This document shows positions 8,384 through 16,615 of a DNA stretch of 64,000 nucleotides, piece after piece. The notes beneath the pieces are model-generated. The model had not been told where the DNA came from. It saw nothing but the letters and a program-made list of their open reading frames with translations, and searched no databases. The stretch is taken from the NCBI GenBank assembly GCA_041918615.1, contig JAYRVH010000054.1:6855-70854 (forward strand), in the 5' to 3' direction. How positions within the stretch are numbered: the first letter of the stretch is position 1; each line of letters opens with the position of its first letter. The stretch is from JAEUJM01 sp041918615. GTDB lineage: Bacteria; Actinomycetota; Acidimicrobiia; Acidimicrobiales; DATDAH01. A program made the translations under genes and the position numbers.

Positions 8384-9177
8384 CAGAGCGAATTCTTCCC
8401 GTAGATCAGGCGGAGGCCGTGGAGGGTGAGCCACGGCTCGGTGTGCTCGATGCGCTCCGAGATGGGCGAGATGAGATGGGCCAGACCGCCGGTGGCGACG
8501 ACGGTGCACTCGCCCAGCTCGTCCTCGATGCGGGCGCACAGCCCGTCGACCATGGCGGCGTAGCCGAAACCGGTCCCCGACTGGATCGACTCCATGGTGC
8601 TCTTCCCGAGCACGTGGGTCGGTCGGTCGAGGGCGACCTGGCGCACCGCCGCGGCACGGCCGAAGAGCGCGTCGAGGCTGATCTCGATGCCGGGGGCGAT
8701 CGCCCCGCCCAGGTACTCGCCCGCCGCCGAGACCACGTCGCAGGTGGTGGCGGTACCGAAGTCGACCATGATCGTGGGGCCGCCGAACAGGTCGTAGGCA
8801 GCCACCGCGTTGGCGATGCGGTCGGGGCCGACCTCCTTGGGGTCGTTGTAGAGGATCGAGATGCCGGTCTTGACGCCGGGCTCGAGCACGACGGCGGTGC
8901 CGTCGAGGTAGCGCTCGCACATGTTGCGCAGGTTCACCGTCACCCGCGGCACCCCCGAGCAGATCGCGACCCCGTGGACGTCACGGCCCCAGGAGTAGCC
9001 GGCGAGGCCGAGGAAGCCCTGGAGCATCACCGCCTGCTCGTCGGCGGTGCGCTCGGCGTGGGTGGAGATGCGCCAGTGGCCGACCAGGCCGTCGCCGGCC
9101 GACTCGACGTCACCGATCGCCGGGTCGTAGAGGCCGAAGACGGTGTCGGTGTTACCGACGTCGATGACGAGCAGCAC
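8383..9177 (-). CDS. coaX: Type III pantothenate kinase
   Basis: Phosphorylates pantothenate, the first step of CoA synthesis (EC 2.7.1.33). The 264 residues have the ASKHA phosphate motif VIDVGNTDT at the N-terminus, the substrate motif GPDRIANAVAA near residue 106 and FGTATTCD near 130, all typical of CoaX. The GTG start at 9177 shares one base with the TAG stop of nadC (TAGTG). Its own stop overlaps the start of the repeat ORF. Clustered with panC and panD, which make its substrate. Confidence 0.95.
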   Translation of the reverse strand: MLLVIDVGNTDTVFGLYDPAIGDVESAGDGLVGHWRISTHAERTADEQAVMLQGFLGLAGYSWGRDVHGVAICSGVPRVTVNLRNMCERYLDGTAVVLEPGVKTGISILYNDPKEVGPDRIANAVAAYDLFGGPTIMVDFGTATTCDVVSAAGEYLGGAIAPGIEISLDALFGRAAAVRQVALDRPTHVLGKSTMESIQSGTGFGYAAMVDGLCARIEDELGECTVVATGGLAHLISPISERIEHTEPWLTLHGLRLIYGKNSL

Positions 9178-10070
9178 TAGGCCTCCCGACCGGCGAGGTT
9201 GCTGTCGAGGCTGATGTCGAGGCCGATGTCGAGCACCGGCGCCGAGTTGGTGAGCGCTCCCACCGAGATCATGTCGACGCCCGTTGCCGCGAAGCCGGCC
9301 ACCGTTTCGAGGTCGATGCCACCGGACGCCTCGACCATGCACGCCCGACCCGCGTCCCGACGATGCTCATCGACGGCGACCATGGCCGAACGCACCTCGT
9401 CCGGTGTCATGTTGTCGAGCAGCACCGCGTCGGCCCCCGCCGCGAGCGCCTCGACGAGTTGGCCCTGTGTGGCGCATTCGACGTGCACGGTGCGGGCGGG
9501 CCACTGGTCGCGCGCCCTGGCGACGGCGTCGGCGATGCCCAGCACGGCCAGGTGGTTGTCCTTCAGCATCACCCAGTCCGACAGGTTGCCCCGGTGGTTG
9601 CGACCACCCCCGGCGCGCACCGCGGCCTTCTCGAGGGCCCGCAGGCCCGGCGTGGTCTTGCGGGTGTCCCAGATCTGGGCCTTCCCGCCCGTGGCCGCGA
9701 CGAAGCGGCGGGTGAGGGTGGCGACCCCCGAGAGGTGGCTCAGGAAGTTGAGTGCGGTGCGTTCGGCGGTGAGCATCGAGGCGAGGGGCCCGTCGACCGA
9801 CCCGAGCACCTCGCCACCGGTCACGTCGTCACCGTCGTCCACCGTCCACACGACCGTGAGCAGGGGGTCGACCTGGCCGAAGGCCTCGTCGGCGCACCGG
9901 CGGCCGGCGAGCACGCCAGGGCCGCGGGCCACGAATGCGGCGGTGGCTCGGGCGTCTGCCGGCAGCAGGCCCGAGGTGAGGTCGCCGAGAGGGTTGAGGT
10001 CCTCCTCGAGGGCCCGTCGGACGGCGGTCCGGACAGCCGCGACCGGCGGGTGGACAGCAGCGGGTGTCAC
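9177..10070 (-). CDS. nadC: Nicotinate-nucleotide pyrophosphorylase (carboxylating)
   Basis: Converts quinolinate and PRPP to nicotinate mononucleotide (EC 2.4.2.19) in de novo NAD synthesis. The 297-residue protein carries the family signature RKTTPGLRALEKAAV followed by GGGRNHRGNLSDWVMLKDNH and the C-terminal ASGGIDLETV phosphate-binding stretch. The GTG start at 10070 follows the LURP-like gene by 55 nt. nadB lies one gene upstream; no nadA is seen in this window. Confidence 0.95.
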   Translation of the reverse strand: MTPAAVHPPVAAVRTAVRRALEEDLNPLGDLTSGLLPADARATAAFVARGPGVLAGRRCADEAFGQVDPLLTVVWTVDDGDDVTGGEVLGSVDGPLASMLTAERTALNFLSHLSGVATLTRRFVAATGGKAQIWDTRKTTPGLRALEKAAVRAGGGRNHRGNLSDWVMLKDNHLAVLGIADAVARARDQWPARTVHVECATQGQLVEALAAGADAVLLDNMTPDEVRSAMVAVDEHRRDAGRACMVEASGGIDLETVAGFAATGVDMISVGALTNSAPVLDIGLDISLDSNLAGREA

Positions 10071-10125
10071 GCGGTCAACCTTGCCCGCCGGCGGCCGGCC
10101 GCACCAAAGCGCTCGGCCCCCGACA

Positions 10126-10968
10126 TCAGCCGAATCCCGCCTGGTCCTGCTTCAGGGCGGTGTCGACCGTGAGCGCGGCGGCGACCACCAGGCTGCGCAG
10201 CGGGTCGTCGAGCGGGCGGTGGATCTGCACCACGTAGTTGTCGGCCGTGGTGAACATGGCCTTGGCCAGACCGACGAAGGTCTTGGTGATCCGCCCGATC
10301 TCGGCGCCCGAGTGGTCGGTGATGGCGAAGTTCCAGGCCCGCCAGTTCTCGGCGTTGATCGACCCGTACCGGTGGCCGCCCGAGACCATGGCGAAGCGGA
10401 TCTTGCCGAAGACGTTCTCCTGGACGATCTGGCCGATCTCGTGACCCTGCGGGCCCTGGACGATGACCTTCGACTTCACGAACTTGGCCGGACGGGTGAC
10501 GGTGAGCAGGTGGTTGCCGGCCATGTCCACGATCTGGAGCTGGTGGGTCATGTACTGGTCGAACGACGTGAGGACACGGGCCACTTTGCGGGCCGTGCTC
10601 TGGCCCACCTGCCGGACACCGGCGATCTGGTTGCCGTGCTGGTCGTACACGCCGAACTCGTTCTCGATCTCGATGAACTTGGCCTTCTGGTTCACCACCA
10701 GGATCGGCTCGGTGAAGATGGTTCCCCCGCCCTGACCGGCGCTCGCGGGCGCGACGCCGGCGCGCTGCTGCACCTGGTGCTGCACCTGGGCCGCCTGCTG
10801 GTCGCCTCTCGGGACGTAGGGGCCCGTGGCCGTCGGGAGCGGGTCGACTCCCTGCTGACCGGCCGACATCACGTGCCCCGTCCACTGTCGGCCGTCGAAG
10901 TAGCGAAGCTCGTAGCGGCCCTGGGGGTCGGGATACCAGTTGGGCGGATGGGCGCCGGCGTCGCTCAT
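10126..10968 (-). CDS. DUF2510 plus scramblase-like (LURP-one-related) protein
   Basis: A 280-residue protein. Residues about 8-31 form a DUF2510 motif (NWYPDPQGRYELRYFDGRQW), followed by a Gln-rich linker. From about residue 85 to the end a beta-rich domain (EPILVVNQKAKFIEIENE onwards) matches the tubby/phospholipid-scramblase/LURP-one fold found in actinobacteria next to DUF2510. The function is unknown; membrane-lipid binding is inferred from the fold. The ATG at 10968 overlaps the nadB stop (ATGA), so it is coupled to NAD synthesis genes although it has no obvious pathway role. Confidence 0.75.
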   Translation of the reverse strand: MSDAGAHPPNWYPDPQGRYELRYFDGRQWTGHVMSAGQQGVDPLPTATGPYVPRGDQQAAQVQHQVQQRAGVAPASAGQGGGTIFTEPILVVNQKAKFIEIENEFGVYDQHGNQIAGVRQVGQSTARKVARVLTSFDQYMTHQLQIVDMAGNHLLTVTRPAKFVKSKVIVQGPQGHEIGQIVQENVFGKIRFAMVSGGHRYGSINAENWRAWNFAITDHSGAEIGRITKTFVGLAKAMFTTADNYVVQIHRPLDDPLRSLVVAAALTVDTALKQDQAGFG

Positions 10969-12584
10969 GTCTCCTCCATCCGAACCACGAGGCGACAGCA
11001 GAGGGCGTCGTCGCGGTCCGGGAAGTCGATGCGGGTGTGCGCTCCCCTGCTCTCCTCGCGGGCCGTGGCCGCGGCGAGCACGGCGCCCGCGACCGTCGCC
11101 AGGTTGCGCACCTCCCAGAGGGCCGCGCCCTGGCCGGTGACGCTCCCACCGGTGGCCGCCCCGACCTCGGCGACGGTACGACCGGTGAGGGCCAGCGACT
11201 CGGCGTCGCGCAACACGCCCGCGCCCCGGGTCATCGCCCGCTGCAGCCGGTCGCGGAGCGCGGCCGGATCGGCATCGGCCCGCCCGACCGTGGAGGCGCC
11301 GGTGCCGGTGGCAGCGGGCGCGACCGCGGTGACGGACCGTCCGCCGATCACGTCCCCGCCCGCGTCGGTGCCGATGACGGCCCGCATGGCACCGGTGGGT
11401 TTCGGACCGACCTCGCCGCGGTCGATGGCCTCGACGCTGCGGTGCGCGAAGACCAGGCCCTCCAGCAGCGAGTTCGATGCCAGGCGGTTGGCCCCGTGGA
11501 CCCCGGTGCAGGTCGTCTCGCCTGCGGCCCACAGACCGGGCAGGCTGGATGCCCCGTCGAGGTCGGTGACCAGCCCGCCGCACAGGTAATGGGCCGCCGG
11601 CGCGATGGGCAACCAGTCCACCGCCGGGTCGAGCGACACCAGTTGGAGCGACTTGGCCATGGTGGGGAACCGGTTGTCGAAGTCCTCGAGGCCGGTTGCG
11701 TCGAGCCACACGTGGTCGACGCCCTGCTCGATCATCTTCGCGGTGATGGCCCGCGACACCACGTCGCGCGGCTGGAGCTCGTCGACGAACCGCTCGCCGT
11801 CTCGATCGCGCAGCAGCGCACCGTGGCCGCGCAGGGCCTCGGACAACAGGGGCCGGGGCATGCGCGGGTCGTGGAGCGCGGTCGGGTGGAACTGCACGAA
11901 CTCGATGTCGGCGACGGCCACCCCGGAGCGCAGGCCCATGGCCACGCCGTCGCCGGTGGACTCGACGGGGTTGGTGGTGACCGCGTAGAGCTGGCCGGCG
12001 CCTCCGGTGGCCAGCAGCACGTGCCTCGCACGGACGACCAGCGGCCGACCCTCGCCGTCGATGGCCCGCACACCGACGCATCTGCCGTCCTCGACCACCA
12101 GGTCGGTGGCGAAGTGGCGCTCGAGCACCGTGGCCGCGGTGCGATGGACGGCCGCCACCAGCGCCCGCTCGATCTCGAAGCCGGTGGCGTCGCCGCCGGC
12201 GTGAAGGATGCGGGGGAGGCTGTGGCCGCCCTCGCGGGCCAGCTCGAGGTGGCCCGCGCCGTCGCGGTCGAACTCGGCGCCGAGCGCCATGAGGTCCTCG
12301 ACCCTACGGGGGCCCTCGTCGACGAGCACCCGGACGGCGTCGACGTCGCACAGCCCGGCGCCCGCGCCCAGGGTGTCGGCCAGGTGCAGGTCGGTGGAGT
12401 CCGGGTCGCTGTCGAGCACCGCCGCGACCCCGCCCTGCGCCCAGCGGGTGGTCGCCTGGTTCAGGACGCCTTTGGTGAGCACACCGACCCGCCAGCCGTG
12501 GCCCGCACTCGCCCGCACGGCGGCCGAGAGCCCGGCGACGCCCGACCCGAGGACCAGCAGGTCCAGACCGTCGGGCTCGCCCAC
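10965..12584 (-). CDS. nadB: L-aspartate oxidase
   Basis: Oxidises aspartate to iminoaspartate with FAD (EC 1.4.3.16), the first step of NAD synthesis. The 539 residues show the FAD motif VLGSGVAGLSAA at 10-21, the substrate-loop stretch RWAQGGVAAV near 50, and the C-terminal FAD-binding GVHGANRLASNSLLEGLVF, all typical of NadB rather than succinate dehydrogenase. The GTG at 12584 is 3 nt from the panD stop, and its stop overlaps the following gene. The quinolinate synthase partner NadA would be expected elsewhere. Confidence 0.95.
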   Translation of the reverse strand: MGEPDGLDLLVLGSGVAGLSAAVRASAGHGWRVGVLTKGVLNQATTRWAQGGVAAVLDSDPDSTDLHLADTLGAGAGLCDVDAVRVLVDEGPRRVEDLMALGAEFDRDGAGHLELAREGGHSLPRILHAGGDATGFEIERALVAAVHRTAATVLERHFATDLVVEDGRCVGVRAIDGEGRPLVVRARHVLLATGGAGQLYAVTTNPVESTGDGVAMGLRSGVAVADIEFVQFHPTALHDPRMPRPLLSEALRGHGALLRDRDGERFVDELQPRDVVSRAITAKMIEQGVDHVWLDATGLEDFDNRFPTMAKSLQLVSLDPAVDWLPIAPAAHYLCGGLVTDLDGASSLPGLWAAGETTCTGVHGANRLASNSLLEGLVFAHRSVEAIDRGEVGPKPTGAMRAVIGTDAGGDVIGGRSVTAVAPAATGTGASTVGRADADPAALRDRLQRAMTRGAGVLRDAESLALTGRTVAEVGAATGGSVTGQGAALWEVRNLATVAGAVLAAATAREESRGAHTRIDFPDRDDALCCRLVVRMEET

Positions 12585-12587
12585 GAC

Positions 12588-13043
12588 CTAGATCGCGCCG
12601 AGTTCGTCTTGGAAGGCGGCCATCTCGGCCTGGATGTCGAGGTACTGGACGGGCCCCGGCGTCGATGCCGGCACCGGGGCGAGACGGGCCGCCACCTCGG
12701 CGGGCACCACCCGGTTCGCCGTGTCGACGTGCACCACCCGGGGCTCGAAGCCCTCGAGCTCCGCGTCCTCGTAGTCCGCGTAGGTGATGACGATCACCCG
12801 GTCGCCCGGCTGGACGAGCCGTGCCGCCGCCCCGTTGAGGCAGACGTCACCCGGGCCGCCCGGGATGGCGTAGGTCTCGAACCGTGCACCGTTGTCGATG
12901 TCGAGCACGTGGACCTGCTCGTGCTCTCGGATGTCGGCCAGTGCCATCAGCTCGGTGTCGAGGGTGATCGACCCCACGTAGTGCAGGTTGGCGTCGGTCA
13001 CCGTGGCCCGGTGCACCTTGGACTTCATCATGCGTCGGCGCAT
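12588..13043 (-). CDS. panD: Aspartate 1-decarboxylase
   Basis: Makes beta-alanine for pantothenate (EC 4.1.1.11). The self-cleavage site Gly24-Ser25 is visible in YVGSITLD; cleavage yields the pyruvoyl cofactor on Ser25. The C-terminal chain is longer than usual (151 residues in total, against about 115-140), the extra part being a Pro/Ala-rich tail ending in DELGAI. The ATG at 13043 has AGGAG at a normal distance. It sits between panC and nadB; aspartate is the common substrate of PanD and NadB. Confidence 0.94.
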   Translation of the reverse strand: MRRRMMKSKVHRATVTDANLHYVGSITLDTELMALADIREHEQVHVLDIDNGARFETYAIPGGPGDVCLNGAAARLVQPGDRVIVITYADYEDAELEGFEPRVVHVDTANRVVPAEVAARLAPVPASTPGPVQYLDIQAEMAAFQDELGAI

Positions 13044-13089
13044 GTTGCTCTCCTGTCGCTTGACGCCGGGAGTACCGGTCGCCGTGCCG

Positions 13090-13944
13090 TCACCCCGGTG
13101 GGGTGCTCACCCCCAGATTATCCAACAATCGTGCGTTCCCGAAACGAACTGCCCCCAGCAGGCGCAGATCACCGGTCAGCGGATCGACCGGGCCGAGGGT
13201 GCGGGCGTCGACCACGGCCACGTAGTCGAGCACGGCCAGCGGCTCCGCGGCGATCACAGCGGCCATACGCTCCCGCACCGCGCTCGGGTCGACGGTGCCC
13301 GCCTCGACGGCCGCGGCGCCGGCGCGCAGGGCCCGGTGGAGCACCGGGGCCGCCTCGCGCTCGAGGGCCGTCAGGTAGGCGTTGCGGCTCGACATGGCCA
13401 GTCCGTCGGGCTCACGGACGGTGGGACACCCCACGATCTCGACCGGAAACGAGAGATCGCGGGCCATCTTGGCGACCACCGCCAACTGCTGGAAGTCCTT
13501 CTCGCCGAAGTAGGCGCGGCACGGCCCGGCGATGGCGAACAGCTTGGCCACCACCGTGGCCACCCCGGCGAAGTGAGTGGGCCGCGAGGCGCCTTCCATG
13601 GTCTCGGTGATCCCTGCCACCGACACGGTGGTGCCCACCGGCTCGGGGTACATCTCGTCGAGCGACGGGGTGAACAGCAGGCCCACATCCGCCTGCGCGC
13701 AGCGGGCCGTGTCACCGTGCAGGTCGCGCGGGTAGGAACCCAGATCCTCGTTGGCCGCGAACTGCAGCGGGTTCACGAAGATGGTCACGGCCGTGATGTC
13801 GGTCTCGGCCACCGACCGCTGCATCAACGACACGTGGCCGTCGTGGAGGTACCCCATGGTGGGGACGAGGCCCACCGTCCCGCCGGCCTGGCGCGCCGCG
13901 TCGAGCTCGGCCCGGAACGCGGCAATCGTGTCGACGGTCTTCAT
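13090..13944 (-). CDS. panC: Pantothenate synthetase
   Basis: Ligates pantoate and beta-alanine with ATP (EC 6.3.2.1). The 284 residues include the HIGH-type motif PTMGYLHDGH at about 29-38, VNPLQF near 60, the AYFGEKDFQQL motif and the KMSKS-like VREPDGLAMSSRN. The ATG at 13944 is followed normally. Its leader contains a GGGAGC hexanucleotide array (13972-14001) and, further up, a hairpin (14000-14052), so it may be expressed separately from the gene before it. panD follows after 46 nt. Confidence 0.95.
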   Translation of the reverse strand: MKTVDTIAAFRAELDAARQAGGTVGLVPTMGYLHDGHVSLMQRSVAETDITAVTIFVNPLQFAANEDLGSYPRDLHGDTARCAQADVGLLFTPSLDEMYPEPVGTTVSVAGITETMEGASRPTHFAGVATVVAKLFAIAGPCRAYFGEKDFQQLAVVAKMARDLSFPVEIVGCPTVREPDGLAMSSRNAYLTALEREAAPVLHRALRAGAAAVEAGTVDPSAVRERMAAVIAAEPLAVLDYVAVVDARTLGPVDPLTGDLRLLGAVRFGNARLLDNLGVSTPPG

Positions 13945-13971
13945 CGCCCGCGACCCACTCCCGCGCGAGCG

Positions 13972-14001
13972 CCCGCTCCCGCTCCCGCTCCCGCTCCCGC
14001 C
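13972..14001. repeat. Hexanucleotide array (CCCGCT)n in the panC leader
   Basis: Four perfect CCCGCT units plus one imperfect unit. On the panC strand they read GGGAGC, a Shine-Dalgarno-like purine hexamer, from about 28 to 57 nt before the panC ATG. Such arrays change copy number easily and could alter the leader. Confidence 0.85.
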
Positions 14002-14052
14002 GAACTCAGCGCATCCACTCCCCTCAGGGCGCAGTCGATGCGCCGAGTTCGG
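14000..14052 (-). terminator. Hairpin between the DUF2520 gene and panC
   Basis: CCGAACTCaGCGCATC (14000-14015) pairs with GATGCGCcGAGTTCGG (14037-14052), leaving a 21-nt loop. It lies 14 nt after the DUF2520 stop on the same strand. There is no T-run, so it is terminator-like or an attenuator before panC. Confidence 0.5.
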
Positions 14053-14065
14053 GATGCGACCGCGA

Positions 14066-14779
14066 TCACCCGCCCGCCGCCAGCGCTCTCGCCGCTTCCA
14101 TCAGCGCCTGGTAGGCGGGGCGCTCGGCGGGGTCGAGGGCAGCGAGGTGGCGCTCGATCGTCGCGAGGTCGCCGCGCGCCGCCGGGCCCGTGAGCGCGGC
14201 CGCGGGGCCCAGGTCGGCCACGTTCTCCACCGTGCCCCGCACCAGGTCGAGGTACGCGGCTAGGGGCACCCCGGCGGTCGCCCCCACCCGCTCGACCTGC
14301 CCGAGCAGCGCCACCAGGTGGTTCGAGGCGATGCACGCCGCAGCGTGGTAGGCGGCGCGATCCTCGTCCGCCACGCCGAACGCGTTCCCACCGAGGGCGG
14401 CGACCACCTCCGCGGCGATCGGGTCTCCCGCCACCGCGAAGGACGCGCCGGCCAGCAGGCGATCCACCCCGACCGACGCGTTCGGCAACGAGACCAGCGG
14501 GTGGATGGCCGCCCGGCGCCGGTGCGGCGCCAACACGTCGAGGCCGAGCGAACCCGCCACGTGAGCGATCACCGCATCGCCGGGCCGCACCGACGCCGCC
14601 ACACCGGCAATGGCCGAATCCGGCGTGGCGATCAGCACCAGGTCGACCTGGGTCGCCGCTGCGGCCAGATCGCCGCCGCGTCCGACGATCGGCTCGACGC
14701 CCCAACCACACCGCTCGAGGGCGCCAGCCAGCGACGTTCCCGCTCGTCCCGCCCCGATGATCCGCACACGACGACGCAC
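14066..14779 (-). CDS. Rossmann-like and DUF2520 domain protein
   Basis: A 237-residue protein with the nucleotide-binding motif IIGAGRAGTSLAGAL (about 7-21). A C-terminal helical DUF2520 domain includes AAYHAAACIASNHLVALL, the pattern shared with ketopantoate-reductase-like dehydrogenases. Its fixed place before panC in actinobacteria suggests a role as a ketopantoate or related reductase, but this is inference. The GTG at 14779 lies 8 nt after a TACGCT -10 element, suggesting a leaderless transcript that begins here. Confidence 0.85.
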   Translation of the reverse strand: MRRRVRIIGAGRAGTSLAGALERCGWGVEPIVGRGGDLAAAATQVDLVLIATPDSAIAGVAASVRPGDAVIAHVAGSLGLDVLAPHRRRAAIHPLVSLPNASVGVDRLLAGASFAVAGDPIAAEVVAALGGNAFGVADEDRAAYHAAACIASNHLVALLGQVERVGATAGVPLAAYLDLVRGTVENVADLGPAAALTGPAARGDLATIERHLAALDPAERPAYQALMEAARALAAGG

Positions 14780-14787
14780 AGCCGTCG

Positions 14788-14793
14788 AGCGTA
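14788..14793 (-). promoter_or_regulatory. -10 element (TACGCT), leaderless start for the DUF2520 gene
   Basis: TACGCT is followed after 8 nt by the GTG of the DUF2520 gene, the spacing expected if transcription starts at the codon. It supports a promoter inside the fol-pan cluster. Confidence 0.45.
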
Positions 14794-14805
14794 CGTCTGG
14801 ACGCG

Positions 14806-15729
14806 TCAGATCCGGTTGCTGATCTCGTCCACTGCGTCGAGGATGGCTTGCCGCTTGGACCGGAAGATGTCGTGGTCGGCGCCCGCCACCACCGTGGCTC
14901 TGCCGTCTGACACCTGCGCCGCGAGGTGCTGGTGGGTCGCCAGCCAGAAGGCCTGGTCGGCCTCGCTCGCGTCGGGGAACGGCACGCCCGCACTGAGCAC
15001 GATCACCGGCACGTCGGGCAGCGAGCCAGCCTCGTCCACCGCAGCCGCGCTGTCGTCGATGGCGGCGATTTCGGGACCGAAGGGCAACGACTCGATGGCG
15101 AACTCGGTCTCGCGCCCGTCAATCGCCCGCTCCTCGTCGGTGAGGTTGTCGCGATAGCCGAGTTGGTACTCGGCCGTGCGGGGCTCGGCGAACACGAGCG
15201 CAGCGACGTCGTCGGAATGCCTCTGCGCAAAGGCCTGGGCGTCCAGCCCACCGAGGGAGTGGCTGACAACGATCATCGGGGTCGGCAGGTCCGCAGACGT
15301 GAGCATCGCGTGAAGCTCGTCGGCCACCTGCTGCGCAGAGAGCGTTTCGGAACCGGCCTCGCTCTCCCCGATTCCGGCCCGTTCATAGACGCAGGCTCGC
15401 CGGTCGCGCGCAAGCGCGTCGACGATGCCGATCCAGTCACGGACCTGCGCGCCGGCACCCATCTCGACGATCACGGCGGGTTCACCCGAACCTTCACAGA
15501 CCAGGTGCAGCGAATGGCCGCCGACGTCGATCAGGTCGTCGAACGACCCGGTCGCCGCGCTCGGCTGGTCCGCCGAAACGGTCGACGAGGTCGGGGCGTC
15601 CGCCTGCGCGGTCGACGACGTCGCCGCCCTGTCACCGGCACTGCTGGTGCAGGCAACCAACGCCACGAGTCCGGCCGCAGCCAGTCCCACACCGACGATT
15701 CGGATGCCACGCGTGTTCGGGTGGCTCAC
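14806..15729 (-). CDS. Alpha/beta hydrolase lipoprotein
   Basis: A 307-residue exported protein. The signal peptide ends in a lipobox (LVALVAC, Cys about 26), followed by a Ser/Thr/Ala-rich linker to about 60. The hydrolase domain has an oxyanion-type EMGAGAQVRDW, a nucleophile elbow VSHSLGG (Ser replaces the usual first Gly) and a catalytic His in GADHDIF. The substrate is unknown. The GTG at 15729 is chosen because it gives the complete signal peptide. It lies between folK and the DUF2520 gene, a position held by membrane proteins in Mycobacterium, so its link to folate synthesis is probably only positional. Confidence 0.82.
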   Translation of the reverse strand: MSHPNTRGIRIVGVGLAAAGLVALVACTSSAGDRAATSSTAQADAPTSSTVSADQPSAATGSFDDLIDVGGHSLHLVCEGSGEPAVIVEMGAGAQVRDWIGIVDALARDRRACVYERAGIGESEAGSETLSAQQVADELHAMLTSADLPTPMIVVSHSLGGLDAQAFAQRHSDDVAALVFAEPRTAEYQLGYRDNLTDEERAIDGRETEFAIESLPFGPEIAAIDDSAAAVDEAGSLPDVPVIVLSAGVPFPDASEADQAFWLATHQHLAAQVSDGRATVVAGADHDIFRSKRQAILDAVDEISNRI

Positions 15730-15788
15730 CGCACTACCCCGTCCGATCGACAGTATTTCGCAAGTGTAACGCCGTGGATGCAGGCGAT

Positions 15789-16241
15789 TCAGGGGAGGGG
15801 CCCCACGGGGGTGACCCGGCCGGCGGCGTCGGCCAACGCACCGTCCACCACCAGGTCGGGCGCCAGTTCGGCCAGGGGCGCCAGCACGAACCGTCGTTCG
15901 AGCATGCGCGGGTGGGGTACCTGGAGGTCGGGCTCGTCGACCGTGACCCCCTCGATCCACAGGATGTCGACGTCGAGCGTCCGCGGCCCCCACCGCTCGG
16001 CCTGTACCCGCCCGGCCGCGGCCTGGAGCCGGTGGCACACCTCCAACAGGCGGCGGGCGCTCAACTCGGTGTCGAGCTCGACGACCATGTTCAGATAGGG
16101 GCCCTGATTCCCCGGGCCCCCGACCGGCTCGGTCTCGTACACCGTCGACTCGGCCACCACATCGGGCAGCGAGTCCACCGCCTGGCGAAGCAAGGTCGCG
16201 CGATCGCCCAGGTTGGACCCGAGGCCGAGGAAGACCCGCAC
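15789..16241 (-). CDS. folK: 2-amino-4-hydroxy-6-hydroxymethyldihydropteridine diphosphokinase
   Basis: Pyrophosphorylates the pterin precursor of folate (EC 2.7.6.3). The 150 residues start MRVFLGLGSNLGDR and contain the family signature RWGPRTLDVDIL and the loop PVGGPGNQGPYLN. The GTG at 16241 is only 2 nt after the folB stop; a longer frame upstream would overlap folB completely. It is coupled with folB, which makes its substrate. Confidence 0.94.
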   Translation of the reverse strand: MRVFLGLGSNLGDRATLLRQAVDSLPDVVAESTVYETEPVGGPGNQGPYLNMVVELDTELSARRLLEVCHRLQAAAGRVQAERWGPRTLDVDILWIEGVTVDEPDLQVPHPRMLERRFVLAPLAELAPDLVVDGALADAAGRVTPVGPLP

Positions 16242-16243
16242 AC

Positions 16244-16615
16244 CTATGGCCTCGGTGGGCGCGACCGGGTGATGCGGACTCCGGACGTTGCCAGCTGGTG
16301 CGGCACCGGCGGCCGCAGCTTCCGCACGGCCACGGTGACCGAGTCGACCCGATCGTCGGCCAGCACCCGGTCGGCGATCGTCTCGGCCAGGTGCTCGAGC
16401 AGGGCGACGTGACGCGCGCCGATCGCGCCCTCGACGAGCGCGCACAGCGCGCCGTAGTCGACGGTGTCCGACAGAGCGTCGGACCTGCCGGCCGGACCGA
16501 GATCGAGCTCGGCGTCGAGGTCGACCTCGATGGGCTGTGACCGGAGCTGCTCCTCCGGCAGGACACCACAGCGCCCCATGGCCCGCAGGCCGCGCAGCTC
16601 GATGCGGTCAGCCAC
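16244..16615 (-). CDS. folB: Dihydroneopterin aldolase
   Basis: Cleaves dihydroneopterin in folate synthesis (EC 4.1.2.25). The 123 residues match family length and carry DRIELRGLRAMGRCGVLPEE at the N-terminus and LLEHLAETIADRVL, then VTVAVRKLRPPV. The GTG at 16615 overlaps the upstream phosphatase-like gene by 8 nt. A longer frame starting at 16657 would lie inside that gene and adds no family sequence. Confidence 0.93.
   Translation of the reverse strand: MADRIELRGLRAMGRCGVLPEEQLRSQPIEVDLDAELDLGPAGRSDALSDTVDYGALCALVEGAIGARHVALLEHLAETIADRVLADDRVDSVTVAVRKLRPPVPHQLATSGVRITRSRPPRP

Noticed and set aside
15789..16445. Long N-terminal extensions for folK, folB and tmk
   Set aside because: The extensions lie inside the preceding genes and lack family sequence; the shorter starts place them at normal coupled spacing.
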